DNA from: Polytrichum commune
Lineage: Eukaryota > Streptophyta > Polytrichopsida > Polytrichales > Polytrichaceae
Reading direction: 5' to 3'
Assembly: GCA_950295325.1 (NCBI GenBank)
Contig: OX485806.1
Span: 45,317,169-45,381,168 of the forward strand
Length of the DNA stretch: 64,000 nt
Part shown: positions 35,001 through 47,492 of the stretch, in pieces
Numbering within the stretch: the stretch's first letter is position 1
How the letters are laid out: each line of letters opens with the position of its first letter
Made by a program: the position numbers and the translations under genes
The notes under the pieces: generated by a model
What the model saw: only the letters and a program-made list of their open reading frames with translations
The model's database searches: none
Told to the model about the DNA's origin: nothing

Positions 35001-38000
35001 ATTTGAGCCCTCTTGATTGCTGGAAGTTGCCACTTTAGACCTGTGAAAGAAAGCGAAATCTGTTCTTGTTTTTTGGATATTCCAAGATTTTCTTCTCCCT
35101 TGTCTGTAGAGAAACATTTGGAGTGGGTAAGTTTTTCCTCAAGAGTCTGACTTCAATTTTTTTTTTTTGGGTGAATCATTGATTTGAATCTTCTAGGCAG
35201 CCATAATTTCCGATTTGGCATCTATAGAAAAGTATTGATGTGCAGAAGAGGGAGTTGACTCTAGGAGGAAGGACTCGGACCGCTCATTCTCTTTTTCATT
35301 AGACTGAGTGTTAAACTACTCAATCTTGTCGAGGATGTGACCTGTCGTCCAACTTACTTTTTATCGTGAATGCAGATCTGAACAAGCCAACATAGCCATG
35401 GCTCACCGATGTGCACAGAATAGGCACTCAACGTGGACGGCGATAGCAGTAGATGTGGTAATGGGAGCCATTGCAGGTGTTCTGGTTCTTTTGTATGAAT
35501 CCTCAATTGCCCAATTTGTGCATAGGATGGTACGGATGTTAACAAATGACATCATGAGGACTGGTTGCATATGGTTAATGGGGGTGCCTGCAGGATTCAA
35601 GTTAAATGATGAACTTGCTACAAGGCTTGGGACTCTTGCCTTGCATGTAATCCAGACATGGGCAACTGTGGGTGCACTGGTTAAACCAGCTCTCCGAGTA
35701 TTTCTACCAGTCTTGGCACTCTTTGGAATCACAATGGGTCTTACTGTGCCTGTGGCCATGCTTGTTGACACTTTACTATTGGGATCAATTCATATAGCTG
35801 CTCTTCACCAAGCTACTGCATCCTTGTATGCAAGTCAGCTTCGTGCATTGGCTGCTCTCTGGCGGCTCTTCAGGTAACCTAGTTCATAGATCTTCTGCCA
35901 TCAGTGTTGCACATGAACACCTGATTTTTTGACAACTATCTTTGACTTCTGCTTTTAACCAGGCCACCTGTAATGTGAGGGAGGGTTTTAATTTTCAATG
36001 TACAGGTCGAATGGGGTACGATCATACTGAACATATCAGGCTTGGAAATGCAACTTTAGCACAAATAGTCCACTATAATACCTTGCAATGTTCCTCCATT
36101 GTTTTTCCTAGTTGCCTGAGGAAATTGCTACTAGTTTGTTTTTTGATTTGTTAAGGTAGTGCTCGGATTTGATCAATACTGCTCATCACTCTCAATTCTG
36201 AAATGCCGTCAAAAATGGATTTCATGTATTTATGAGAGGTGTCTGTAGTGGCTGTCTATGCAAGTAAGGGTAAAGATATATGCAAGTTTCTGGATCTGAT
36301 CAGTGTTATCCCACGCTTGCACTCCTATGTCTGTGTTCCAGAAGCTTAACAGAGGGTTTGGTACTTTCCTTGGATCATCATGTATGTTTATGTTAACATT
36401 GATCTATCCTTGCATATTTGGACCATGTTTTTTCTTGGTCTCTGATGGATAGCTTATAGCAAGGTGATGTTAACTTCTGCAACGTCACAATTATTGTGGC
36501 TGTAGAACCATATCTAGTTTGGTAATGTCGTCATGCTTATATACTGATCAGATACAATTGTGCTTTAACCAGGGCAAGGAAGCGAAATCCTTTACGCGGA
36601 AGACAAGACACATATGAATGCACAGTGGAGCAGCTGGTGGTTGGGTCTCTCATGTTCACTCCATTGCTTTTGTTGCTACCCACAACTTCAGTCTTCTACA
36701 CGTTCTTTACGCTCATCTATTCAGTTCTTTCGATAGTGCGATTATGCCTCCAGTACCTGATTCTCATCCTCCAATGGTTCCCATATGCTGAAGTCGCACT
36801 TTGGCTTCTCCAGCCCAAGCGATTTCCTTCAGGTGTTTGGTTTAAGGCCCTAAATGCTGATCAACAGAGACATCTAGGATCATCTGTAATGTCAGCTACT
36901 AAGTATCTGGCTAGGGAGCCTAGTAGTCTTACCAGTGTTTCAAGGGGCCTTTGGGCTTCAATGTTTAGAAATGGGTGTACTGACTCTCTGGCTATGAAGA
37001 GACTTGAAAATTTGCAAGCAAGGCCAACTACTTTGTTGTCAACATTGGGTGTTGAGACTGCCAGTCTAGGTAACAGCTCTTCATTACTGGTCTTCTGTGA
37101 GCCTCTGGTTTTCCATCCACTTATATGACCTATCACTTGTGTCTGGTTTGTTGCAACTGCGAAATGGATAATTATGTCTGCACATATGCGATATCTCAAT
37201 TTATCAATTATGGTGTGAGGGTTGCTGTTAATTGTACACTAGATCTGTATGTTAACCTGTTCTTGGTGCAAGGGATACATGACCCCCAACCTCTTATAGA
37301 AATCCGGTTTGTAAGGAAATGAACCTAAACAGGTCTGTACAATCTTCAAGGTCATTGAGAAACACCTCATGAGGTGGTAGTTGGATGAGGAAAACAGTCT
37401 GTCAATCAACAAAATCTGTTCAGTTTAAACATGTTCTTGGTGCTCTTGTGAAGTTGGCTAGTTTGTTCTAACAATCTATAGGCAATTGGCAGGAGAGTTG
37501 TTGGCCCCTTTCACCGAGCAGCTGGGAGGTGTTTGCACTTTAAGATCTGCAGTTGCATTAATGTACAAGTCTGTCAGTGGTGGCAGGTATGTCTATTGCA
37601 TCAATTAGCAGGGATTCCTCTTACGAATTGGCTGTGCCATTCAATCCTGAATAGAGGGTTCTTAGATGTTTGGCTTTGTATGAGGAAGGTCAAATAAAGA
37701 GGAGTCTAACCTTTCGAGATTTTACAATCTGTCATGCCTGCTCTTAAGTACTTCCCAAGTCCTTGTCTACTTTTACTGCTAGGGTTCAATATCTGGAAGA
37801 GGACCTTCTGCAAACCTTTGATTTCTGTAAAAGGTCAACATGTAGAGGACTTCAACTTTTGAGGCTGTTCTCTGGGTCCTGAAGAAGGTCTGCAGAATCT
37901 TTTGGAATGAGTAGTTTCAACCACTGACCCTTGAATTGTGTACAATGTCATGTATTGACCTTCATGAGTACCATTTTAGTGTCCATGCATCTGATCATGT

Positions 38001-39525
38001 TGAACTGCTTTGGAGTAGAAAAGTGGGAAAGCGTATAAAATTATTTGTTGGTACTAATGGGATGACACCTGTTGGCAGGCTATCAATCTAACTCTTTCTT
38101 GTTGATTCTCAGGATACCACTGGCGTTGGAGTTAGAGAGGGGAGCAAAGCTTCCATACACTTCAGTAAGTATGGCTACATTCTGGAGGATATGTTATAGA
38201 GCAATTATTATGTCCCCACCAGATTAACTATAGTCAAGTGTTCACTGACTGATGTCGATAATGTTCAGTCAAGTTGCAGTATTCTTAATCTCCAAAGACA
38301 TTAGAGGTCATGTAAATCTCATTGCCTGATGTACTATACTGTGACATGAGTTTTGCAAGGATATACATTGAAAAATTCATGAACTTGTCAGGTTATTGAT
38401 AATATGCATAGTCTGGTGTGACAACTGAACTAAAGCTATGACTTAACCTGATCAATGTGCCATGCCCTGTCATCCATGTGCAAGTATGGTGTCATCATAA
38501 ATGGCATTAGAATGACCTCTCTTTTGCCTTTGTTAGGTACCCATGTTATTGGATATAGCAGTTGTGTCTGCATTTCTTAGTGAAGCAATTATGAGTGCCC
38601 AGGAGATACTGAACATGAATGATGTAAGCTAGACTTTCCAATTTGAAATCTCAATAGGAGTGTATTATCACCAAGGTATGGGTGTGTAACCACATTGGTT
38701 TAGGGAACGGCATAATTTCCATTGAGAGGACCTGCTGTCGTCATTGAGTTTTGAGCTTGTTGCATGGAGCAAGCTGCAATACATGGCAACACAAACCACT
38801 GACCAGAAAAAGGTGCTTGGTTGTTTGAGGAAAGGATCATTGCACCTTGCAGGTAGAGGTGTGTTATCCCAATAAAGTGTCAGAAGTGTAGTAGTTGACC
38901 AAGTATGCACTTCACAACATTGCGGTAACAGTCACTCTTTTACATACCTGTTCTTTCTGGTTAACTCATTGCTGTTCAATGCTGTTCTTTCTCTCCGCTG
39001 CGTTGCATTGGGATTAATTGAATTTCTTTTTGTTTCTGTATATTGTTTGTTGAGCAGCTTTGCGCCCCCCCCCCCCCCCCACCCTGGGGGAACCACACTA
39101 GATTTGTCTGGAATATGCTGGGTATGTTGGGTTCGACTTAGTTTGAAGTTTCATGTACAAATGTACTGCACAGGAGTGCCTGCAGGTTGGAACACAAGGT
39201 CGACAATGCTCACATCAGGTGCCCGGATTTTATGCTACTTGTCTAGGTGCCATTGTTTGATGTTAGGTCGGCATGATGCTGAGTGTGGCAATTTATAAGT
39301 TTAGATTCAGTGTTTATAGCGGTAACCATGACTGGTTTTGCTGAAATGGAGTGACATTTCAGCTCTCCTGACATAAATACCCAGGAGTTACCGGAGCTTT
39401 GTAGGTTTCTTTTGTACAAGTAGGAGATAAATGGATGTAGAATTCATGTTATCTATTCTCCATAGGCATGGATGGCCATGGAGAACCCTTACTTGTACCT
39501 CTATGGATGGAAGTACAGGGTATGA
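32020..39525 (+). CDS. GPI1: GPI1/PIG-Q subunit of GPI-GlcNAc transferase (multi-exon)
   Basis: GPI1 stabilises the ER complex that adds N-acetylglucosamine to phosphatidylinositol, the first step of GPI-anchor synthesis. Exons 34746-34993, 35376-35873, 36573-37069, 37493-37586, 38113-38164, 38537-38623 and 39466-39525 have GT-AG borders, agree in phase and end in TGA. Diagnostic stretches are WLMGVPAGFKLNDELATRLG (about 35570-35630), ALWRLFR at the next junction, and LVVGSLMFTPLLLLLPTTS (about 36635-36690). Several hydrophobic segments suit a multispanning ER protein. The N-terminus is less certain: CRLWWPRHF near 32060 looks like the plant start, with ATG at 32020 or 32035. Further exons lie near 33095-33140, 33238-33590 and 33760-34010 (VVLYEQPQYG). 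No stop interrupts the verified exons, so it is probably functional. Confidence 0.88.
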
Positions 39526-42500
39526 GGCATTAAACTTCATCCACTGGCAATCCATTGTTCATAACAAATGACAAGTATATTTAGGATGTGCTAAAGTATT
39601 GGTTATATCATGCAGATTTTTTTTTAATAATTAACCTGTACTACCATCACGCTTTCTCCAAAAAATAAAGTATTGTCTCTGCATTGGTATGGTCCACTTG
39701 GTGTGATATGGTAATATTCCCGTTTCCTCTAACTTCCCCTGCCCACTCTTAATGTACATAAGAGCCCCCTAAAGTCATGAAGTTCCACACATGTAGCAAT
39801 CAGTTTCTCCTGTGATGGAAAAAGTAATGAAGAATCACACATGTAGCCATCACATTTGGTGTGATAGAAAAAGTACGTAAAACATCTAGCAGTCACATTG
39901 GGGCACATATTTGGGTTTTTTGAGAAAGGCACTGATTGTAGTCAAATTTTTGTCTCCCTATTTTGTGGAATGAGATTGACCTATCTTGTGAATACAGGTC
40001 GGAAGAGAATCTTGCTTTTGGATATTCTTGATATTTTCAAAACTTATATATAAATTATGATTTTTCTCAAAAGTGTTGTGATATCAATTTCCAGACGTGT
40101 GAAAAATCACGCTAGTATCACACTTGTACTACACTAACGTGACATTGCTTATGAGAATGGAAATGGGTCTGTCTACATTAGATGTATCATTGGTGCAATG
40201 AAGTTGCCTATGTTGGTGTCATATGTAAACAACTTAGTGTAAAATGAGGACCACACACAATGAGATTGCAGTTAGGGGTTCTAGGTGTTGTGCAAATAAG
40301 TGTCTGTATTAGTATCACTATAATATGGGACGAGCAACTTCAAAGTTGAATTTGAAGCTACTAACAAAAGTACATTTCTATACTAAGCTAGTATTGAACT
40401 AGTACCTAGCAAAATTATGCTGAAGGTGGAGGAAGCTTAGTAGAGGTCCATGACTTCTTATGAGCTTAATATGTTTGATGACAACAAGGGAACAGACAGA
40501 TGGTAGTGTAAAGAAATCCAAAATTAAACTATGATAATTGATGAACAAAAAATGAAATTTAAGCATGTCTGAAGTGCTTATACAATTTTAAAGATGAGGA
40601 TTAAGATGCAGTAATGTAAGAAGTAAGACGTAGTGCGCATTGCAAATTGTAATATAAATAATACATAGCATGACACAACCTTAAGTCAGTGAGTAACATA
40701 AGGAGTGCAACCGAATAGTGGAACAAATCTGTAGAGAAAACCTCACTTTAAATCCATGATGCTTATAAATTCAAAAGAGAATTGTTTCTCAAAAACTTAC
40801 ATAAAGTATGAAATAATAACTAAAGGATGTGGAACAAAAAAGTCTATGAGATAAATAGAAACAAGAGCATAACTTGAATGTCCACAGAACAATCTAAGAA
40901 AAGAAAAGAAAACTAATCTTGAGATGATGATCAAAGAACCTCAACTTTAAACAAGAATAATGATAACGTATCCTTGAGACAAAGAGCAAAGAGAGCTGAA
41001 GATAAAGAGTAAAGATAAACTAACACTGAATCAACTAATGAAGATTTCAATGAGGAAGGAACAAGGATGAGGAGCAAGGGACGAGAATGCGGAGAGAAAA
41101 GGTGCAGAAGGGCCAGTTGGGAGGCTACAATTTTTTTGGGATTAGGGTGGACCTGCAAGACTAAAGTGGCACGTGATGGGATGATGTGCTTATTTTTGGC
41201 TTGTGTGACATGTGTTGGAGGGGGCCGGGGCAAACCAACCCGTACTTTGGTTCCTTGGAGGCAAGGGTTTAGGCATCCAACAAAGAACGAGTATGGGTTG
41301 GTTCGCCCAAATTTGTGGGAGGGTGTCATAAGTTGGGTCAAATTTTCCCAAACCTTTTTTCGGACCCCAACACGAGTGAAGGGGTTGATTCAACCAAGCC
41401 AACATGGCATGCACTAAATAATGACTTGCTCAATGCTCCATGTTCATCAATGAAATTATAACAATGTTATGGTAATCAATAATGGTGGGAGGAAATATTT
41501 GTATATGAGCGCACCCCTCATTCATCCATCATAAGAGCCCTAAAATAGTTTGTAGGTTGGAGACTTTTTAAAGACTTGATTTGGCATTGGAATTAGCTTT
41601 GAAACCCCGAAATAGTCTAGTCCAAGTTATCTTTGACAAAATTGGCCACAAACTTATAGGGGGTCAAATTTTAAGTTGGATGGTTGAGAGGTACACTCGT
41701 ATGTGGTGAGTTATGGGATAACTTTGGACAACTTTGCCCCAAAGTTACCCATACCAAGGGAATGCGATTGGTAGGCATACTCTGTTTACTCCAGTCCCCT
41801 GTTCCATTGTTGAGTGAGGATTGTTTATTACCTACAATGGGTATTGGGATGGGTATCAAATGCTCTAAGTAATGACTTCCTCCTTGGTAGGCATCTTGAG
41901 GTGGCTACTTCCATATTATCTACATGGGAAACCGAGAGGACATGTCAAAATGTATTGGGTTTTAGGTTTATGATATCATATAATAAGAAATACAAAAGAA
42001 TTTAATGCATATCATAATGTATGATAATGTATGATAACGTATTGTAATTATACAATAATTGTCTAAATGTTCTTGGCTTGCCTCTCTTCTACATGTGTAA
42101 TAAGTTCTTATATTTTACTCATATTAAGTTGTATATAAGTAGTCTAAATAGATATTTTGAAATAATTTTGGATTTTTCAATCAATTACTTTCTTGAATAT
42201 TTCTATATATATCTATATACATAAGCTATTGCTCAATCATTGTTGTATAAGTTTTCATAAGCCTGGCCACATGCTATGGAGTTGCCACCCCAAGATACGC
42301 ATACATATCCAATACCTTACTAGGTATTGGGATGGATTGGTAATCTACTGGAGTATATTATAACTACTGGGAAAATAATATGATTAGTAACCTTCACTTG
42401 ATCGTAACTTGGAGTATGTCGCCTCTTCACTGCACCACATCATTCTTCATGGGAATTTTTGGCTGCACAGTTGTTGCACTTGATTGCATTGGCACCGCAG

Positions 42501-42580
42501 GGAATTCAAATCTATACCCACCACCATTGAAGACTTCTGCACTAGAGTAAAGATAATCATTGGCTGTGTGTATTGGAAGA
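39526..42580. other. intergenic, no gene supported
   Basis: Open frames at 40931-41417 overlap on both strands and lack domains. No repeat structure stands out. Confidence 0.4.
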
Positions 42581-42585
42581 TAGTG

Positions 42586-42770
42586 TTAGATTGTATTGGC
42601 GACATTGTCCCATATGGGTTGTTAACGCTGGTCCTAACCCATACATTTAAATAAAGGCATAAGGGGAGGAGTTAATCACTCTCTCCATTGTATGCAATCC
42701 TAGTGTATTATGTTCTTGCTTCCTACGCTGATCTCCTTGCTTTCTTCTTTCATTTCTCAATAGGTTATGG
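42586..42770 (+). mobile_element. possible solo LTR
   Basis: The sequence begins TGTTAGATTGTATTGGCGAC and continues CATTGTCCCATATGGG, wording common at LTR starts. It ends near CTTTCATTTCTCAATAGG and is followed by GGTTATGGGCCCAC, which looks like a primer-binding region. No second LTR or internal domain is visible. Confidence 0.3.
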
Positions 42771-43014
42771 GCCCACTTTGCTTTAGAGGTAGGAGATCGA
42801 CTTAGGAAAAGCTTGCAGAGAACCAGATACGATTAAAGATCATTTTGAGATGATTTAGTGTACATCAGATCAATTTTGGATTAGGTAAAGAACATTCGAG
42901 TGCCAAAGAGCTTTGTTAAGCTCTTTGATGTGTTTTGGAGTGATTTTGCATTATTTAGGTGCTGACTTGAGTGTTTGCTTCATTTTTACACTAGATAGAG
43001 GACGGACGAAGCTA

Positions 43015-43035
43015 TTTTGCGAGCGGTGAGCGGTA
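43015..43035 (+). repeat. partial GTGAGCG / GAGCGG motif near the MULE end
   Basis: GCGAGCGGTGAGCGGTAAC resembles the motif at 6962-7032 and 11640. TTAGACTAAAT follows at about 43093, as it does after the 7-kb copy. It lies about 310 bases beyond the last MULE exon and could mark that element's end. Confidence 0.4.
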
Positions 43036-43341
43036 ACTTCCGAGATATTTTGATGAAAATGTTATTTAGAGCAGTAAGGTTACAATATTTTTAGACTAAA
43101 TGTATTTTTAGTAAAGTTTTTTTTCTAAACTTAATAAACAGTGGGTCCTATGGCCGTGGACAATTACAGGAAAAAATGTTACTGTATCAGTGAAAAATAT
43201 GGTGTAGGGTGTTAAATTGAGCATTTGTAACACTTATAGAAATACAAAGTTGAACAAATCAAAACATAACACGTATAAATGTAACACAAGTAAAATATTA
43301 TTATAATACCAAATGAAGTTCCAAAATACAATTGAGGAGTT

Positions 43342-45539
43342 TCACTCCTCCATTTCCACTCCTCTAGGATGGAAGAAGGCATCTATAGAGGTCTGCTGGA
43401 GCTGATTCACATGTAGGTGATCAATCTCTTTCTCAAACTTTTCTAATTTCTTGACCAAATGCATAACATCAGTAGACCTCTGCTCAAGATAATGACGTAA
43501 AGTTTGAAGAGAAGACTGCACATCATTGTAACACTCAAAAATTCGAACGCTGGTAGATTGGCTCAACCTGCTAGGGTGCACTGAGTTGACGAGGGAGGGA
43601 CTTGCAGTCAATAACTTAAACCCTAATAATTTCTAAATGGGGGGTATGTTACAGTATGTGACAGTATATTACATGTGCTATGTTACAGTATATTGTATTG
43701 TATAGTATTATATAATATAATAATAAGTTAACAGATATAGAGGGCAAAATTACAAAGAGGGGAGTAGCCAATCAGTTAACACTTAACACTTAACGTTATT
43801 GTAGTCTCCCCAAGTAGGGAATAGAAAAAATGTTAACACTTATGGAATTTTGTAGTGGCCCTTTTAGTCTCACTACATCATGATTATATAAAATCTTGCA
43901 TACATATGTTTCTTTAAAGAAACAGAAAACTCTAAGAGTCAAGGTACTTCAATAAACCAGCCTGCAAAACTCGCTTCACTTCGTTGAAGCTAAAACTAGC
44001 TGCATGAATGAACGTGTTTGAATCTGAGTCCAAACCACACACTACTATAAACAAATAGTATAAATGCTTGCAGTTGGCCCATTGACCCCTTTTTCCAATT
44101 GCTTTAGTCGCCATCTCCTTGAAGTTAGGACAAGTGCATGCTTGCAGCTGCGAAATCGTCAAGTAGTATTGTTGAACCTTTGGGTGCGTGCCGGAATCCA
44201 ACGAGACGATGCATCCTAAGGCAGGGGCTGGAAGCATGCACAATTTGTGCACTTTGGCTTTCAGTGATAGGGCTGAGGCACAATTATTGGCGTGTTTTGT
44301 TGACGGGGCCTTCTTGTTGCGCCTAATCAACTTCCCTGAACGCCGGGTGGGAAACTCATCCGGATATGCAGGTGTCGTGTAGCTTGCTAAGTCCAAAGTA
44401 CGGGTAGGTCACTTAGTGCATTTTAAAAACGACGTGCGGCATAATATAGAGAGGATTAAAATCATTTGAAATAAAAATTATAAAGGAATTCCAAATAATG
44501 AAGGGGCCATTAAATGTAGACAATCCCATTATAAGTAAGTTAGTGGACATAAAATGTGGGCCATTATTTTTTTGTAAAATTAGTATAGGGGCTGAAGATA
44601 AGGATCCTAGAAGGTGTGTTTAGTATGTTTGTTATGGTCTCCTATGTGTTTTCTTCATAACTTTGTTTGCAATGATATTACTGTTTGCACCCTTCTTTGT
44701 TTCCATGGTTTCCCTTAACACTCGTCAATGCATTAGGAAGTAGATTAGCTTTTATTACTTAAAAGGAATATAGAGTACAAAAAATTGCAGTGACTTGGAC
44801 AATATAAGTAATGGAAGGGTGCAAACAAATGGGCCATTTTTGAAATTTAAGTAATTATAGGGAGGCTTTAATTCAACCCTTGAAGGTAAATAGCCCCAAA
44901 ACAAAAAACCCCCAGCCGCACGTGGTGCACAAGAATGCCTTAGAGTGACCTACCCGTGGTCCAAAGGTAACGGGTGGTCCTGAAAAATTCTGGAAGGTGT
45001 CATCTCCTTCCACTGGGGCAGTCTAAAGCCTGCGTTTTCTAAAGCGAGGATCTCTTTGCAGGTTAAGTTGGTCCCCAACTTAACAGGCCATACATCCGGA
45101 ACGTTCAGGACTGAGACCACCCATCTCCTTTTTGTACCCTTCACGCATCTCTCAATGTCGTCATTGCAGAAAAAGAAGTCTTGAGGGTCCAATCTCTTCT
45201 TCCGAAAGTTATCCATGAGGCCTGAGTAGGTAGGTGCAACGGTGCTCTTCCCGTCTTGTACAATCCGAGCGACGCACTTCTTCTTAGTAATTGCTTGTAA
45301 AGCAAAGCAAGCCTTCGCAGATGTCTTAGGCAGCCGTGCGATGTACCACTGGGCAGGGTTGCATAATGTCTCCTCAATCGCGGTGACGTGGTGTCGATCC
45401 ACCTGTTGCAGAGCGTCGTGTGTTGGAAGTTGCGGCTGCTCTTCATCTGCAGTTGTGGGAGAATCTGGAATTGTTGGAGAATCTGGAATTGTCACAGGAA
45501 TAGGAGAATCTTTAAGTCGGGCAGATCTGGTTTGGACGC
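43342..45539 (-). pseudogene. 3-prime half of SWIM-type MULE transposase gene
   Basis: This half continues the gene broken at 55412. It starts immediately left of the gypsy element in the frame reading RVQTRSARLKD. Next comes a domain with LPKTSAKACFALQ and WVVSVLNVPDVWPVKLG (44950-45490). Then, after the MITE, comes a SWIM zinc finger with CTC and CKH (about 44055-44130), typical after the catalytic core of MULE transposases. An intron separates the last exon (43342-about 43607). That exon has a probable coiled coil and ends near QTSIDAFFHPR, which fits the PCNA-interacting pattern Q-x-x-h-x-x-a-a. Without the MITE and gypsy the frame is open across both junctions. Stops in the other half show the copy was inactive or became so. 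Confidence 0.8.
44399..44958. mobile_element. 560-bp MITE with 8-bp target duplication (hAT-like)
   Basis: The left end is TACGGGTAGGTCACTTAGTG and the reverse complement of the right end is CACGGGTAGGTCACTCTAAG. Similarity extends imperfectly to about 45 bases, including ACGTGCGGC. The 8-bp sequence GTCCAAAG is duplicated at 44391-44398 and 44959-44966. Removing the element and one duplication restores an open MULE frame (L-P-L-D then L-A-S-Y). The 8-bp duplication suggests the hAT superfamily. There is no coding capacity. Confidence 0.85.
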
Positions 45540-45737
45540 TGTGAGCCCAAAAGGGTGCCCACATTTAGTCTTAGACCCTTGAAACGTTAGTTGATGCACT
45601 TTGAAGTAGCATGTTACTTCACAAAAATATAAAAAGAGTGAAATGTTAGTCTTAGAAGTACCATGTTGTAAGAGGCTAGGATGTGAGTTGTTATTGTGTT
45701 TTTACCTTCGGAAGGATTTGAGTGAATGAGGATAGGT

Positions 45738-46690
45738 AAGGAGAACTTGGATTGAGTAGTTAGTGAGTAGGCTAGTACAAATGGATGGAGACAACCAAAG
45801 TGACTCAAGAGGCAAGTGCATTCGAATTGGGATGAATGGAGGATCACATGGAGCGCACAAGTGGACCACCTCATCATGGCCACTTAATGGGGAAGGCCCA
45901 AGGAAGAATGCAAGGTGGAGGATAAGCAAATTCTCAAAGCACCAATCAAATCACGAGTTAAGCATCGTGGTTTGAATTAAGTGGTGAGCGACGATTTGGG
46001 AAAGTAAGGGGAGAAAGTTATGGCGGCGGAAAGCGAAGGAGGCTAAGTTTGGGTTGAAGCATCCCAAGTTTGGTAAAGTGTGGTAGGTAGAAAGCCAAGG
46101 CTAGTTAAATGTTCGAATTAGGATCCTTGTTGATCATTTGAGGGAGGAAGGCTTAGAAGATAGGATTGGCGCCTACTAAGTAGGAGGAAATCTCAAGGGC
46201 TTATCGTGAATTAGAAGGAGAACTTGGATTGAGTAGTTAGTGAGTAGGCTAGTACAAATGGATGGAGACAACCAAAGTGACTCAAGAGGCAAGTGCATTC
46301 GAATTGGGATGAATGGAGGATCACATGGAGCGCACAAGTGGACCACCTCATCATGGCCACTTAATGGGGAAGGCCCAAGGAAGAATGCAAGGTGGAGGAT
46401 AAGCAAATTCTCAAAGCACCAATCAAATCACGAGTTAAGCATCGTGGTTTGAATTAAGTGGTGAGCGACGATTTGGGAAAGTAAGGGGAGAAAGTTATGG
46501 CGGCGGAAAGCGAAGGAGGCTAAGTTTGGGTTGAAGCATCCCAAGTTTGGTAAAGTGTGGTAGGTAGAAAGCCAAGGCTAGTTAAATGTTCGAATTAGGA
46601 TCCTTGTTGATCATTTGAGGGAGGAAGGCTTAGAAGATAGGATTGGCGCCTACTAAGTAGGAGGAAATCTCAAGGGCTTATCGTGAGCCT
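45738..46690 (+). repeat. 477-bp tandem duplication inside the 5-prime LTR
   Basis: The unit starting AAGGAGAACTTGGATTGAG occurs at 45738 and 46215 with no difference that I could see. It accounts for about half of the LTR, upstream of the TATA box. Confidence 0.9.
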
Positions 46691-46717
46691 TGAGGGTGCT
46701 CACCCCCTCAAGCTTAC

Positions 46718-46724
46718 TATATAA
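46718..46724 (+). promoter_or_regulatory. probable TATA box of the 5-prime LTR
   Basis: TATATAA follows the second 477-bp copy. A pyrimidine-rich stretch downstream suits a transcription start. The 3-prime LTR has the same motif at 54660-54666. Confidence 0.55.
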
Positions 46725-47469
46725 TCCCTCATTCTTCCCTCACTCATCCTCTCTTTCCTTTGTGCTCCAAGGCACCCCACGAGTTATAAGTGTGGGTGTG
46801 GGAAGCCATATTGGAGCACATGTGTGTGCTTAGTTTTTAGTTTGAGAGCCAAGGCTTGTTAGCCTTGAAGAGGGCTTGACCTCTTGGTAGAATTAGTGTT
46901 GACGTGAAGGATTTTAAAGTTAATTCATGATTCCAATTTGTGGTACTTTAAGTTCATGTTTTGAATACACGTGGTTGCAAGTTCCATGTTTAAGAGTTGA
47001 GCACTTGATGTTGTGATGAGTGCAAAAATATACTTGTGTGGATTAGTTAGTCTTAGTGAAGTTAGGAAATTCTCTCTCCCCCTCTCCTCTCTAGGATTTT
47101 AGGATTTTAGGATTAGAGAAGAATTGTGTGATTAGAAAGGGGTTGTTAGTAGAATTAGGGAAATTAGGTAGGAAGATTAGTTAAGGGCTTGAATAATTAG
47201 TGAGGTAGTTGGGCATTACAACTACAAAGTTGTGGGTTCATGAAGGAGCTGGGTTTATGAAGGAGCTGGGTTTGTTTAGTTAGAAAGTAAAGAGCTGGGT
47301 TTATGAAGGAGCTGGGTTTATGAAGGAGCTAGTTAAATCCAAGACCACTTGAAGGGTGAACCTTGCACTATGGACTCATCCAAGTCCAAATCCAATACCG
47401 CGGAGGAATGTGAGCCCAAACCCACTACTCGGACTACGGACGCTTAAGGGTGGGGGGTTTGGCCTCACA

Positions 47470-47492
47470 TAATTGGTGCGTCCGCCGGGAGC
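47470..47492 (+). promoter_or_regulatory. probable primer-binding site
   Basis: TAATTGGTGCGTCCGCCGGG directly follows the 5-prime LTR. It resembles primer sites of plant gypsy elements of the TGGCGCC...GCCGGGG kind with several mismatches. The matching tRNA is uncertain. Confidence 0.45.

Larger units (their letters stand above)
45540..47469 (+). repeat. 5-prime LTR, 1930 bp
   Basis: It starts TGTGAGCCCAAAAGGGTGCC and ends GGCCTCACA. It matches 53482-55411 at a constant offset of 7942 in every stretch I compared, which implies recent insertion. Confidence 0.93.

Noticed and set aside
39065-39080. Run of 16 C in the GPI1 region
   Set aside because: It lies in an intron and is a simple homopolymer without other structure.
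40931-41417. Overlapping 116-136-aa frames on both strands
   Set aside because: No domain, no homology recognised and no splice context.
45614-46452. 70-90-aa frames repeated in both LTRs
   Set aside because: They are the same non-coding LTR unit seen four times because of the 477-bp duplication and the two LTRs.
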